Assembly (NCBI GenBank): GCA_026419705.1
Contig: JANZYY010000144.1
Coordinates: 1-10,415 of the forward strand
Source of the DNA: Fischerella sp.
Lineage (GTDB): Bacteria > Cyanobacteriota > Cyanobacteriia > Cyanobacteriales > Nostocaceae
Reading direction: 5' to 3'
Length of the DNA: 10,415 bases
The position numbers and the translations under genes are program-made. Shown piece by piece: positions 1-8,720 of the stretch (position 1 is the stretch's first letter; each line of letters starts with the position of its first letter). Below the pieces are notes generated by a model. The model was not told the origin of the DNA and ran no database searches. It worked only from the letters and a program-made list of their open reading frames with translations.

Positions 1-876
1 GTCAACAGCAGCGGTATTTATAGCGGTGTTGACTCATTAGCTGTAGGCAATGCTGGTGGTATTAATATCACTGCGCGATCGCTTTCTTTGACTAATAGTG
101 CTAGACTCTCTACCAGTAATTCCGGAAATGGTGCAGCAGGTGATATTAAAGTTACAACAAGCAAAGACATTCGACTGGACAATCAAGCATCTATCAGTGC
201 TAATACTAGTGGTGGACAAGGCAATATTATCCTCAACTCCCGCGACTTAATCTTGCGTCGTAATAGCAACATCACAACTAACGCCACAGGAACGGCGACA
301 GGGGGTAACATCGCTATCGATACTGGCAGTTTAGTTGCGTTGGAGAATAGTACAATTAGCGCTAATGCTCAACAAGGCTTTGGTGGAAACGTCACAGTTA
401 ACGCTCAAGGTATTTTCTTGTCACCAGATAGCGAAATCACTGCTTCATCTGAGCTTGGCCCGCAGTTTAGTGGCACGGTGCAACTGAATACCCCAGAGGC
501 TGAACCCAATCGCGGGTTAGTTGAATTACCAGAAAATTTTGTAGATCCCACCCAACAAATTGCCCAAAATCCCTGTCAGCGTGGTACAGAAAGTAAATTT
601 ATCATCTCTGGACGGGGTGGATTGCCCTCAAATCCCAATCAGATGATTAGTAGCGACAATGTGCGAGTAGATTTAATCGCACCAGCTATTAGTACAGCAA
701 ATGCTGCTAGTATGACTGTAAAGTCAACTCCCCCAACTGCAACTATCAACAAGATAGTACCAGCTAGGGGGTGGATACTCAACAATCGGGGTGAGGTGGT
801 GCTGACAGCATATGACCCAACTAATATAGGTGAGCAACGGCGATCGCACGCGACCGTAAGTTGTGCTGCACCTTGA
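1..876 (+). CDS. Two-partner-secretion exoprotein (filamentous haemagglutinin-like), C-terminal part
   Basis: The reading frame is open from base 1 to the TGA at 874-876, so the gene starts upstream of the window and only its last 291 codons are visible. The first half is low-complexity Asn/Ser/Thr/Gly/Ala sequence with recurring blocks of the type N-x-x-G-x-G-G-x-I/V-x-V (for example GNGAAGDIKV, GGQGNIIL, GFGGNVTVNAQG), as expected of a right-handed parallel beta-helix. The last ~120 residues match the usual tail of cyanobacterial haemagglutination-domain exoproteins: FVDPTQQIAQNPCQ, then GRGGLPSNPNQ, then a GWILNNRGEVVLTA segment, ending SCAAP. The two cysteines (codons at 574 and 862) could form a disulphide. 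In this family the missing N-terminus carries a signal peptide and TPS domain, and the protein is exported by a TpsB/Omp85-type pore. The substrate or adhesion target cannot be told from the sequence. The envelope gene tamB follows on the same strand. Confidence 0.85.
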   Translation, partial: VNSSGIYSGVDSLAVGNAGGINITARSLSLTNSARLSTSNSGNGAAGDIKVTTSKDIRLDNQASISANTSGGQGNIILNSRDLILRRNSNITTNATGTATGGNIAIDTGSLVALENSTISANAQQGFGGNVTVNAQGIFLSPDSEITASSELGPQFSGTVQLNTPEAEPNRGLVELPENFVDPTQQIAQNPCQRGTESKFIISGRGGLPSNPNQMISSDNVRVDLIAPAISTANAASMTVKSTPPTATINKIVPARGWILNNRGEVVLTAYDPTNIGEQRRSHATVSCAAP

Positions 877-1020
877 TTGATTCCCCGTGTCAGGTGCGTC
901 CCAAGTCCTCCGCAGGCGTTACTTCTGTGTTTCTACTTCCCTAGCTTCTGATAGATGTTTTGTAGATTCACAAAGGAGTATTCCTAGCTATACGTCTAGA
1001 GCAACACCCCCAAAACAAAG

Positions 1021-4000
1021 ATGACAGGTTCTCCCGATCCGGGTAATCAACCCCAGTCTAATTCCCACAGACGTTTCTGGTTCGTCTTATTAAGTCGCAC
1101 CAGTATTGCTCTAGGTGTGATTTTGTTGGTTGGAATCGTCGGAGGTGCTTGGTGGGCTTGGATGTTTATCAACCAAAGATTAGCACCGCTAGTAGAAACC
1201 AACCTTCAGCAATTACTCGGACGACCCGTACAGGTAGGAAAAGTCGAAGATTTTTCTTTAAATAGCCTGCGGTTTGGCTCATTATCAGTACCCGCAACTC
1301 CTACAGATCCAGACAATCTGAAAGCTGAGGCTGTGCAAGTACAGTTTGATCCTTGGCAACTACTATTGCAGCGGACTTTAAAGTTAAATGTAAGGTTAAT
1401 CCAGCCAAATGTCTACATTGAACAGGATAAACAAGGTCGTTGGCTGACGACGGAAATTAAGGTTAGTCCAGAAGAAAAGCCTGGTTTGATTCAAACAGAA
1501 TTGAACAGTATTCAGGTGGAAAATGGAGATGTTGTTTTACAACCAACTTCCCAAACAAACAAACCTAAAGCTGTTGTAGGGTTTAATCAGGTCAACGGCT
1601 TAGCTCGCTTTTTAGAACGAAACGAACTGATTACCTTTAGATTTAACAGCCAACCCGCTCAGGGGGGCGACTTGCAAATCATTGGTAACACCCGCCCAAA
1701 TGCGGGACAAACTAACCTCAAAATTAACGCTTCTAATTTACTCGCCTCCCATCTATCCCGGTTAGTGGCGTCGCCAGTAGACATACAAGGCGGCCGAGTG
1801 GATAGCAACTTAACAATCCAATTACAACCCACTCAGCCAGATATTGCCGTTTTCGGAACTGTAGGACTAAATCAAATTACTGCACAAATTCCTAACAGTC
1901 CCAGTATAATTACCAATACCACAGGTAAAATTAATTTTCAAGGGCAAAAGATTGACCTTAAAAAGATTACTGCGCGCTACGGTAGCGTTCCCATCCAAGC
2001 TCAGGGAACAATCAATACCAAAACTGGTTACAACCTCAAGGCTGAGGTGAAACCAGTTGATCTGAAGAACGTTGTAGACAGTTTCCAAGCGAATTTACCT
2101 GTTCCTGTGGCTGGAGCGGTGCAAGCAAATTTCAATGTGCAGGGAGCACTGCAAAAACCAGTTGTGACAGGAACTGTTAATACTGTCAAAACTGCTCAAA
2201 TTGACCGTTTGATCTTTAATAACATTAGCACTGGCTTACGGCTGACTCCGAATGAGCTTGTCTTTGCCAACATCCAAGCAACTCCAAATGTCGGAGGCAA
2301 AATTACAGGTAGTGGTCGAGTGGAGTTAGGAAATCAAAACAGGATTGCTGTCAATTTGCAGGGGCAAAATCTACCAGGAGATGCGATCGCTAAAACTTAC
2401 AATGCTTCACCTGGAATCCAAATCGGCAGTGTATCAGCAAACACTCAGATTTCTGGTGTTCCCAATAATCTCCAAACTATAGTACAGTTGCAAGCACCAG
2501 CTGCTACCTACCCTGCTCAACTCCAAGCAGCGATCGCCAGTAACCAAGGAATCGTTCGACTACAGGATGCTGTTGCTAAAGTAGCAGGAGGTACAGTCAC
2601 GGCCAGAGGACAACTGATCCAAAAACGCTGGCAGGGTATTGTTGCTGCTAATGGCATTCAACTGAGCCGTTTTCCCCAAGTACCACCTCAGTATCGGGGA
2701 GTGGTCAACGGTGAGTTTAATGTCTCAGGCACTACTGATGCTTTCCAACTCGCAAATATTCAAGCCACGGGACAAGCAAACTTGCGTGTAGCAGATGGCA
2801 CTGTGAATCTGAGAAATATTCGCTTAGATGAAGGTCGCTGGCAAACTTTAGCCAATATTTCCCAAGTTCAACTCAGTACCTTATCAGAACAGTTGCGGGG
2901 AAGACTGAATGGTGAAGTGCGTGTAGCCGGAACTACTGAATCATTCCAACTTGCAAATATTCAAGCCGCCGGACAAGTACGCCTTTCCCAAGGTTTAGCA
3001 CAGCTCCAACAACCGTTGACCGCCCAATTTAATTGGAATGGTGAACAGTTGCGAATTATACAAGCGACTGCGCCTGGTTTGCGGGCTGCGGGTACTGTGG
3101 CAGTTCAAACCCAGGAAACACCCCAGGTGACAGGCTTTAACTTGGATGTAACAGCACGGAATTATAACCTGCAAAATCTTCCCTTCCAACTGCCTGGTAA
3201 TGTTGCAGTTGCGGGTACAGTTGATTTCACGGGCAAAGTTACAGGTACTCCCACTACTCCCGTCGCTTCTGGAAATATCCAGCTAGAGAACTTTGCAGTC
3301 AACGATTTGGCATTCGATCCGGTATTAACTGGTCAGGTAAATTATCAACCAGAGCAAGGAACCCAATTGCAACTGACTGGCAAACAAGACCGAATTACTT
3401 TTAATATCGATCCCAATAATCGCCCAATTTCATTTTTGATTAGACGCGATCGCAGTGTAGCTACTGGTAGAACAGAAGGAGACAACCTGCTGGTTAACGT
3501 CCAAAAGTTTCCCATCGCAGCACTGAGAAGTTTTCTTCCTGATAACGCAAATTTAAGGCCCGTGACTGGAGATTTATCAGGGAACTTGGCAATCAATCTA
3601 GACGAGTTTAGCGTTGTCGGAGATGTAGCCATAGCTCAACCCAGAATTGGCAGAATTACAGGCGACCAATTCCGAGGACGTATCAGTTTTGCAGATGGTA
3701 CTTTTAGCTTACAACAGGGTCAATGGCAGCAAGGTCAAAGCCGTTACTTACTCAGTGGAGAGTTACCAACTACAGGTAAGCAACCATTGCAATTTCAGCT
3801 GAGTCTCGACCAAGGCAGAATTGAGAATATCTTGCAAGCTTTGAATATCTTTGGTTTTGAAGATTTAGCAACTGGTCTGGAACCTCCGGATCTTGCTGGT
3901 GCAGAAGCACTGCAAACAAAACCTGTAAGTTTGCCAGATGCGCCTTTACTGACACAATTAGATTATTTCTCAAAAATTCTAGACCGGGTAGCACAGCAGC

Positions 4001-6069
4001 AGACACAGCAACAGCAACAACAGGCTCGCATACCTACACTGGCAGAATTGAGCGGTGCGATCGACGGACAGATTGCTGTCACAGGCTCTTTGCAAACAGG
4101 GTTGAATGCCAGTTTTAATTTTACTGGTTCTGACTGGGTATGGGGTGATTATAAAATTAATGAAGTCGTTGCTAATGGCAATTTTGAAAATGGCGTTTTC
4201 AGATTGCTTCCCCTACGGGTGAACTTGGACGGGTCACTCCTAGCTTTCGCAGGACAGTTGAGTCAGCAACAATTATCTGGACAAGCGCGAGTAGAAGCAT
4301 TCCCTGTAGAACTAATCGAGCCTTTTTTACCAAACTTACCTGTAGAAATTGCGGGTAGGCTCAATGCGCTGCTGACTCTTGCGGGTAGTTTGAACAATCC
4401 CAGTGCCATTGGAGAGATAGCGCTGGTGAATGGAAGCATCAACAATCAGTCTGTTGAGAACGCGCAAGTAAGTTTGAACTATAACAATGCTCGTTTAAAT
4501 TTTGGCAGTACTGTTTCAGTAGCAGGGACAGGCACAGAACCAGTACAAATTACAGGTAGCATCCCACTGGCGTTGCCTTTCGCTCAGGTTGAACCAGATA
4601 ATAATCAAATTGATATCCAAGCAAATGTGCAAGATGAAGGCTTAGCAATATTAAACGCCTTTACCGATCAAGTGAACTGGGTAAATGGGCAGGGGCAAGT
4701 AAACTTAGACATTCAGGGTACTTTAGACCAACCAAGTACTAATGGCATCGCTACAGTTAAAAATGCGACTTTAAAAGCCCAAAATCTTTCCGAACCAGTG
4801 ACAAATGTGACAGGGATAGTTCGGTTTGCAGGCGATCGCTTTATAGTTACAGGTCTTCAAGGAAAATACAGTCAAGGACAATTAACTGCGACTGGGATTC
4901 TGCCTATTTTTGCCACTCAGAACGCACTACAGCAAGCAGCCACAAATCCGCTCACGGTTGGGTTAGAAAACCTCAGGCTAAGTTTACCTCAATTGTATGA
5001 AGGAGGAGTTAGTGGCAATGTCACGATTAGAGGAACAGCGCAAACCCCCCAACTTGGCGGAAATGTTCGGCTCAAACAAGGCGAAATATTTCTAGGACAA
5101 AATCCTGCTGCTTCTACAACTACAGGTGCAAAACCTCCTGCTGATGCTGTAACGAATGGTGAGATATCTCTGCAAAAGCCTACAGTTGTTCCCCCAACTC
5201 CTCCTAATCAAACAGCAATGAATTTACCTGTAGAATTTGCAGATTTCCAAGTCATCCTAGATGATAATGTTCGCGTTACTCAACAGCCATTGTTCAGCTT
5301 TGTGGCAAAAGGAGATGTTACCCTCAATGGTACTTTGGCTAATCCCCGTCCCCAAGGAGTGATTAGTCTGCAACGAGGTCAAGTAAATTTATTTGTTACT
5401 CAATTTACCTTAGCTCGCGGTTACAAACAAACAGCAACATTTACTCCTAAACAAGGATTTGACCCGAATTTAGATGTAAGATTAGTCACATTTATCCCAG
5501 AGGCCATTGGCAGTCGTTTACCGACAACACCTTCATCAACCGAAATTAGTGATACTTCTGCAAATACCTTAGGCACTTTCAACACCGTTCGCATTCAAGC
5601 AAGTGTAGAAGGACCTGCCAGTAAAATATCTGAAAATCTCAAATTGACTAGTGAACCTGCTCGTAGTGAAGAAGAAATAGTTGCTTTATTGGGAGGTTCT
5701 TTTCTCAACGTCTTTGGCCAAGCAGATCCAACGAGCATAGGAATTGCTACCCTAACTAGTTCTCCTTTGTTTTCAGCATTCCAAGGAGCTATTAGCCAAT
5801 TTGCTGAGACGATTGGCTTGAGATCGTTCCAAGTGTTTCCAACTATCGAGACTAATGCTAAAGGGGATGCTTCTGTACTCAGTTTAGCAGCAGAAGCAGC
5901 GATCGCTGTCTTTAACAATGCTTCTTTTTCTGTATCGCGGGTTTTTAATGCCAATGAATCCTTCCGTTACAACCTGCTTTACGAACTCAACGACCAATTT
6001 ATTTTACGAGGTTCTACGAATTTAAGTGATGAAAGTCGAGGAGAAATTCAGTTTGAAACAAGATTTTAA
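1021..6069 (+). CDS. tamB: TamB-like translocation/assembly module protein (DUF490 domain)
   Basis: This 1682-residue protein has one N-terminal membrane anchor (about residues 19-50, rich in Ile/Leu/Val/Trp, after a short polar Arg-containing cytoplasmic tail). A very long periplasmic region follows, built of repeated short beta-strands with recurrent 'I-x-G-x-x-x-N/P' and 'G-x-V/I-x-L/A' patterns, typical of AsmA/TamB proteins. A Gln-rich stretch lies at 992-1001 and a Pro/Thr/Ala-rich linker at about 1361-1400. The last ~300 residues resemble DUF490 and end in amphipathic beta-strands with terminal Phe (ETRF). TamB proteins bridge inner and outer membranes and act with Omp85 proteins in outer-membrane protein assembly, or as lipid conduits. 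Cyanobacterial members are usually this long. ATG 1021 is the first start after an in-frame stop at 997. No good Shine-Dalgarno is adjacent; an AAAGGAG at 972-978 is too far upstream to serve it. Function is by family; partners are not in the window. Confidence 0.93.
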   Translation: MTGSPDPGNQPQSNSHRRFWFVLLSRTSIALGVILLVGIVGGAWWAWMFINQRLAPLVETNLQQLLGRPVQVGKVEDFSLNSLRFGSLSVPATPTDPDNLKAEAVQVQFDPWQLLLQRTLKLNVRLIQPNVYIEQDKQGRWLTTEIKVSPEEKPGLIQTELNSIQVENGDVVLQPTSQTNKPKAVVGFNQVNGLARFLERNELITFRFNSQPAQGGDLQIIGNTRPNAGQTNLKINASNLLASHLSRLVASPVDIQGGRVDSNLTIQLQPTQPDIAVFGTVGLNQITAQIPNSPSIITNTTGKINFQGQKIDLKKITARYGSVPIQAQGTINTKTGYNLKAEVKPVDLKNVVDSFQANLPVPVAGAVQANFNVQGALQKPVVTGTVNTVKTAQIDRLIFNNISTGLRLTPNELVFANIQATPNVGGKITGSGRVELGNQNRIAVNLQGQNLPGDAIAKTYNASPGIQIGSVSANTQISGVPNNLQTIVQLQAPAATYPAQLQAAIASNQGIVRLQDAVAKVAGGTVTARGQLIQKRWQGIVAANGIQLSRFPQVPPQYRGVVNGEFNVSGTTDAFQLANIQATGQANLRVADGTVNLRNIRLDEGRWQTLANISQVQLSTLSEQLRGRLNGEVRVAGTTESFQLANIQAAGQVRLSQGLAQLQQPLTAQFNWNGEQLRIIQATAPGLRAAGTVAVQTQETPQVTGFNLDVTARNYNLQNLPFQLPGNVAVAGTVDFTGKVTGTPTTPVASGNIQLENFAVNDLAFDPVLTGQVNYQPEQGTQLQLTGKQDRITFNIDPNNRPISFLIRRDRSVATGRTEGDNLLVNVQKFPIAALRSFLPDNANLRPVTGDLSGNLAINLDEFSVVGDVAIAQPRIGRITGDQFRGRISFADGTFSLQQGQWQQGQSRYLLSGELPTTGKQPLQFQLSLDQGRIENILQALNIFGFEDLATGLEPPDLAGAEALQTKPVSLPDAPLLTQLDYFSKILDRVAQQQTQQQQQQARIPTLAELSGAIDGQIAVTGSLQTGLNASFNFTGSDWVWGDYKINEVVANGNFENGVFRLLPLRVNLDGSLLAFAGQLSQQQLSGQARVEAFPVELIEPFLPNLPVEIAGRLNALLTLAGSLNNPSAIGEIALVNGSINNQSVENAQVSLNYNNARLNFGSTVSVAGTGTEPVQITGSIPLALPFAQVEPDNNQIDIQANVQDEGLAILNAFTDQVNWVNGQGQVNLDIQGTLDQPSTNGIATVKNATLKAQNLSEPVTNVTGIVRFAGDRFIVTGLQGKYSQGQLTATGILPIFATQNALQQAATNPLTVGLENLRLSLPQLYEGGVSGNVTIRGTAQTPQLGGNVRLKQGEIFLGQNPAASTTTGAKPPADAVTNGEISLQKPTVVPPTPPNQTAMNLPVEFADFQVILDDNVRVTQQPLFSFVAKGDVTLNGTLANPRPQGVISLQRGQVNLFVTQFTLARGYKQTATFTPKQGFDPNLDVRLVTFIPEAIGSRLPTTPSSTEISDTSANTLGTFNTVRIQASVEGPASKISENLKLTSEPARSEEEIVALLGGSFLNVFGQADPTSIGIATLTSSPLFSAFQGAISQFAETIGLRSFQVFPTIETNAKGDASVLSLAAEAAIAVFNNASFSVSRVFNANESFRYNLLYELNDQFILRGSTNLSDESRGEIQFETRF
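2710..2988 (+). repeat. Internal duplicated unit within TamB (about 67 residues)
   Basis: Residues 564-589 (bases 2710-2787) and 631-656 (2911-2988) are near copies. Both carry the core FQLANIQA followed by a GQ dipeptide, and both are preceded by G-E-x-x-V-x-G-T-T. The copies start 201 bases apart. The preceding segments also correspond (RWQ...QLS... before each), so the duplicated unit is about 67 residues. The DNA is similar too (AAATATTCAAGCC is shared), which suggests a fairly recent in-frame duplication rather than mere structural convergence. Confidence 0.75.
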
Positions 6070-6167
6070 ATTTTAAATTCTCGCAACGAAGAATGGGATA
6101 ATACCGTTAAGTTATACCGATTTAATAAATGTTTGCAACACATCCTTATTGATTGCAATGACCGTAA

Positions 6168-6268
6168 TACCATTTCCCTAAATGTTTGATACAAATGCTT
6201 CTGTATACCTTCCCTTTGTAAAGGGATCGGGGAATCTACGTATGTTTCCCACTTCAAGGGAATTGGTA
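6168..6268. repeat. Imperfect inverted repeat in the tamB-marC intergenic region
   Basis: The 220 bases between the convergent genes hold no credible gene. TACCATTTCCCT at 6168-6179 pairs with AGGGAATTGGTA at 6257-6268 (11 of 12 positions), enclosing about 77 bases. Inside lies a perfect short palindrome, TCCCTTTGTAAAGGGA (6211-6226). The arrangement resembles a small non-autonomous repeat or a large foldback. No convincing target duplication flanks it, and no T-run follows the palindrome on either strand, so neither a MITE nor a terminator can be asserted. Confidence 0.4.
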
Positions 6269-6289
6269 CAACAAACCATCACATAGCAA

Positions 6290-6940
6290 CTACATCTTGA
6301 GTTTTACCTTAATCAACGCGATTACCCCGTCGATGATGTACTGCACCGCCAATGCTGCTAGCAAAATTCCTAATACCCTGGAAATCACATTAATCCCAGT
6401 TTGACCCAGCCAACGGGTGAACTGTTGAGCGATCGCCAGGGAACCATAGACTAAGAATAACACAAACGTAATGATGCCCAAAATAATACCTGTACCAAAT
6501 GGGTAGACAGTGGCTTCTCCTTCCAAGATCAAAATACTTGCTAAAGCCCCAGGTCCGGCAATCAGCGGAGTTCCCAGAGGGAAAACACTGATATCCGTTC
6601 GAGTTTGAGCTTCTATTTTCTCTGCTTTAGTTTCTCGCTCACGCTGGCCGAATACCATATCAATTGCAATTTTCAACAGTAAAATCCCCGCTGCTATTTG
6701 GAATGCCTCAACTTGGATGCTCAAGTAACGTAACAGTGCATTACCAAACAACGCAAAGCTAAACAAAATACCTCCAGCAACCAAAACGGCTTGGCGAGCA
6801 ATCCGTGCTTGCACTTTCGGAGAATGTTGTCCAGTCAATGTTAAGAAAATTGGCACTAATCCGATGGGATCGAGAACCACAAAAAGGGTGAGGAAAGCCC
6901 TGACGATAAAGGGAATCATATCAATTGAATCTGAATTCAC
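6290..6940 (-). CDS. MarC family integral membrane protein
   Basis: This is a 216-residue, very hydrophobic protein with about six predicted membrane segments in two related halves. The first half contains FVVLDPIGLVPIFLTLTG (residues 20-37), the conserved DP-x-G-x-x-P signature of the MarC/UPF0056 family. The second contains VFPLGTPLIAGPG (119-131), the matching P-L-x-x-P-L-x-x-G-P-G signature. A charged cytoplasmic loop (QREREТ/KAEKIE region, about 99-112) separates them. Length is normal for the family. The molecular function of MarC proteins is unsettled; the once-proposed multidrug-resistance role is not well supported. The frame opens with GTG at 6940; an in-frame ATG at codon 8 (6917-6919) gives MIPFIVRAF... 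and is an equally plausible start, since neither has a clear ribosome-binding site. It converges with tamB and diverges from the cmr locus, with no evident functional tie to either. Confidence 0.92.
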   Translation of the reverse strand: MNSDSIDMIPFIVRAFLTLFVVLDPIGLVPIFLTLTGQHSPKVQARIARQAVLVAGGILFSFALFGNALLRYLSIQVEAFQIAAGILLLKIAIDMVFGQRERETKAEKIEAQTRTDISVFPLGTPLIAGPGALASILILEGEATVYPFGTGIILGIITFVLFLVYGSLAIAQQFTRWLGQTGINVISRVLGILLAALAVQYIIDGVIALIKVKLKM

Positions 6941-7058
6941 TTGATAATTGTGAATATGACTTAACCATACACCTCAACCACTACCAAGACAGATACAAAA
7001 CTTCGCCCCTCTGCTTTCTTTTGTTACTGGCAATATATGTTAGATTTTTAACTTTCCC

Positions 7059-7087
7059 TTGACGATCTGACCTTGAAAGGATTTATG
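7059..7087 (+). promoter_or_regulatory. Candidate sigma70-type promoter upstream of cmr1
   Basis: TTGACG at 7059-7064 is a good -35 match. A 17-base spacer leads to TTTATG (7082-7087); TATGTT two bases further on is an alternative -10 with a longer spacer. It lies about 45-70 bases before the cmr1 ATG, in the 192-base gap between marC and cmr1. The -10 is weak, so this is only a pattern match. Confidence 0.3.
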
Positions 7088-7132
7088 TTATGCTAATAAC
7101 ACTTTTGAGTAAATGATTATCATCCACTAATA

Positions 7133-8182
7133 ATGGAAGTCAAAATTCAAACCCTGACTCCCCTCTGGACAGGCGGCGTAGACGGCAAGTGCGATCGCAT
7201 CCACGAAACTGGTCTCCTCGGCAGTCTCCGCTGGTGGATGGAAGTCCTGGTACGCGGTTTGGGTGAGAATGCCAGCGATCCAACCGATCAGCAGAAATGC
7301 TCATCCAAAAACGGACTTTGCGAGGTCTGCAAAATTTTCGGTGCAGAGGGGCAGAAACGCCGATTTCGGTTGGAGGTTCAGGAAATTAATGTTTCTGATG
7401 CAACCATTAAACACCCTATTACAACGAATCGAACTTACACAAAGAACAGTAAACAAAAGACACCAACTTGGTATTTCCCAGATCCGACACAGAACACCAA
7501 ACCACAACCGGCAAATACTCCAAAAAACGGTACTTTTACCCTCAAGATTCAAAGCTTACATCCCAATTGCAAGCCAGAAATCATTGGTGGGTTAGTTCAG
7601 TTCATTGCAGATTGGTCGTCCTTGGGAGCGCGTTCTCAAATGGGGTTTGGTGTGATTCAAATAGACGGCGATCGTATTGACACACAACCCCTCTATAACT
7701 GGCTCTGGGAAACCAAAGGCGAACATAAATATCCAGAATTAGCAGAATTACCCTCACTACAGAACATTTTCCTGGCAAAAATTAAACCCAAAGACTCACG
7801 CCCTGCATTTACAGAGGAAGACACCTTTAACTTGAAGTACGACCTCCGGCAACTTTTCAGAAGAAATGAAAATCTACCCCATTTCATCATGGGTACAACA
7901 GGTACAACAGACGGCGAACGCATGGCTGCCAAGGTCAAAATGTCTCGCCCTTACGATGAAAACGGAACCACGGTCATGCGTGTATGGGGCTGGATTCCTA
8001 AGACAGCACCAGTCTATAGTAATGGCTGGAACAGGGAGAGGGTCATAGATGCGATTCACCAATACCTGGATAAAAACTACACTTTGAAAGTCTGGCGTGA
8101 AATGAACTCACCGAGAGATCCAGTCACACCCAATGAAAGCAATGCCCAGTCGTTTCTGCATAGCTTGTGTCAGTCGCCATAA
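7133..8182 (+). CDS. cmr1: Type III-B CRISPR RAMP protein Cmr1
   Basis: The N-terminus carries the hallmark Cmr1 pattern: LTPLWTGG (residues 8-15), Arg22, then TGLLGSLRWWMEVLVRG (26-42). A cysteine cluster C56-x6-C63-x2-C66 runs directly into IFGAEG, as in the family. A glycine-rich RAMP loop, LGARSQMGFG (164-173), follows. At 349 residues it is within the usual Cmr1 range. Cmr1 caps the Cmr ribonucleoprotein near the 3' end of the crRNA and helps in target RNA binding; it is not the catalytic subunit. The ATG at 7133 has no clear Shine-Dalgarno, but the conserved LTPLWTGG sits at the expected distance from it. The gene is intact although followed by 891 bases of decayed sequence before the next cas gene, so it may be the first gene of a now split operon. 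Cas10 and the other Cmr subunits are not in the window. Confidence 0.93.
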   Translation: MEVKIQTLTPLWTGGVDGKCDRIHETGLLGSLRWWMEVLVRGLGENASDPTDQQKCSSKNGLCEVCKIFGAEGQKRRFRLEVQEINVSDATIKHPITTNRTYTKNSKQKTPTWYFPDPTQNTKPQPANTPKNGTFTLKIQSLHPNCKPEIIGGLVQFIADWSSLGARSQMGFGVIQIDGDRIDTQPLYNWLWETKGEHKYPELAELPSLQNIFLAKIKPKDSRPAFTEEDTFNLKYDLRQLFRRNENLPHFIMGTTGTTDGERMAAKVKMSRPYDENGTTVMRVWGWIPKTAPVYSNGWNRERVIDAIHQYLDKNYTLKVWREMNSPRDPVTPNESNAQSFLHSLCQSP

Positions 8183-8219
8183 ATTTGAACATTCTGGGAA
8201 TGATGGGGAATCGAAATAC

Positions 8220-8591
8220 ATGGCAAAAGATATTTGCCACGATCGCGATGTAGTTGACGTGCTCTGGAAAAAGACGGATCGATTTGGGGGCAGAATAACT
8301 GTTAGCGGCTGAACGATGCTCAGAGAAAATTGCCATTGAAATCAAAAGCTTTTTAACACCTTCGACTACTATGGAATTTAATGCTACCTTGGAGCAGTTT
8401 CTCAAATATCAACTTGCACTGGAACAAGAACAGCCCGCTCGCCTGCTTTACCCAGCAATGGCAGCTGATACCTATGACTCCTTTTTACATTAGAGTTACC
8501 ACGATTATTGATCCGACTCTATCAGATTCATCTCATCGTTTATGACCCCGAAGAGGAGGTTATGGTGCCATGGAAAAAGTGGCGTTGCTGA
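8220..8591 (+). pseudogene. xisH: Decayed xisH (fdxN element excision controlling factor XisH)
   Basis: The start ATG (8220) reads MAKDICHD, like XisH. A frame change near 8258-8262 leads to ALEKDG (8261-8277), which joins directly to IDLGAE (from 8278); about 20 residues normally found between these blocks are missing, so an internal deletion is inferred. In that frame a TAA at 8296 interrupts IDLGAE-stop-LLAAE. The frame then runs cleanly through EKIAIEIKSFLTPSTTMEF, FLKYQLALEQEQPARLLYP and TYDSF. A T appears lost from the T run at 8482-8486, after which FTLELPRLLI and LIVYDPEEEVMVPWKK continue in the next frame. The natural stop was split by the insertion at 8581, so the frame now ends at TGA 8589-8591. 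XisH has a restriction-endonuclease-like fold by family, and the EIK of EIKSF would be part of that motif. XisH and XisI were described as required for fdxN element excision in Anabaena but are widespread as a pair. This copy cannot make a working protein. Confidence 0.88.
8573..8580 (+). repeat. Target site duplication, left copy (GAAAAAGT)
   Basis: It is identical to 8721-8728 on the other side of the 140-base element. It lies at codons 2-4 of the ancestral xisI and at the Lys-Lys end of xisH. Confidence 0.85.
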
Positions 8592-8720
8592 ATCAAAGTA
8601 TGAATCCTATGTAGATGTAGAGACGCGAAATTACCCTGCCCGAACGCCTGCGGCGTACGCGTCTGGTCAAAGGTTTTGGCAGAAGCAACATCCTGCATCA
8701 TACATGAAATTAGCAACGCC
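8581..8720. mobile_element. 140-base MITE-like element inserted at the xisH/xisI junction
   Basis: The element begins GGCGTTGCTGAATCAAAG and ends ATTAGCAACGCC. The ends are inverted repeats: the outer 9 bases are identical and 18 of the outer 23 match without gaps. It is flanked by a perfect 8-base direct repeat, GAAAAAGT, at 8573-8580 and 8721-8728. It has no transposase and no reading frame of note. A subterminal pair, AGACGCG (8621-8627) and CGCGTCT (8658-8664), can form an internal stem. Deleting the element with one duplication copy restores both flanking genes. The end sequence recalls the GGCTTTGTTGAAT ends of IS903/IS5-type elements, so mobilisation in trans by a related transposase is an inference. 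Confidence 0.88.

Noticed and set aside
972..978. AAAGGAG as ribosome-binding site for tamB
   Set aside because: It lies more than 40 bases before the ATG, and an in-frame stop at 997 rules out an earlier start that it could serve.
5595..5954. 119-codon open frame on the minus strand
   Set aside because: It lies fully antisense within the conserved C-terminal domain of tamB, with no independent signals.
6211..6226. Palindrome TCCCTTTGTAAAGGGA as a rho-independent terminator
   Set aside because: The loop is only about two bases and no T-run follows on either strand.
6066..6257. 63-codon minus-strand frame downstream of marC
   Set aside because: It has no ribosome-binding site or recognisable motif, and it overlaps the inverted repeat and the end of tamB.
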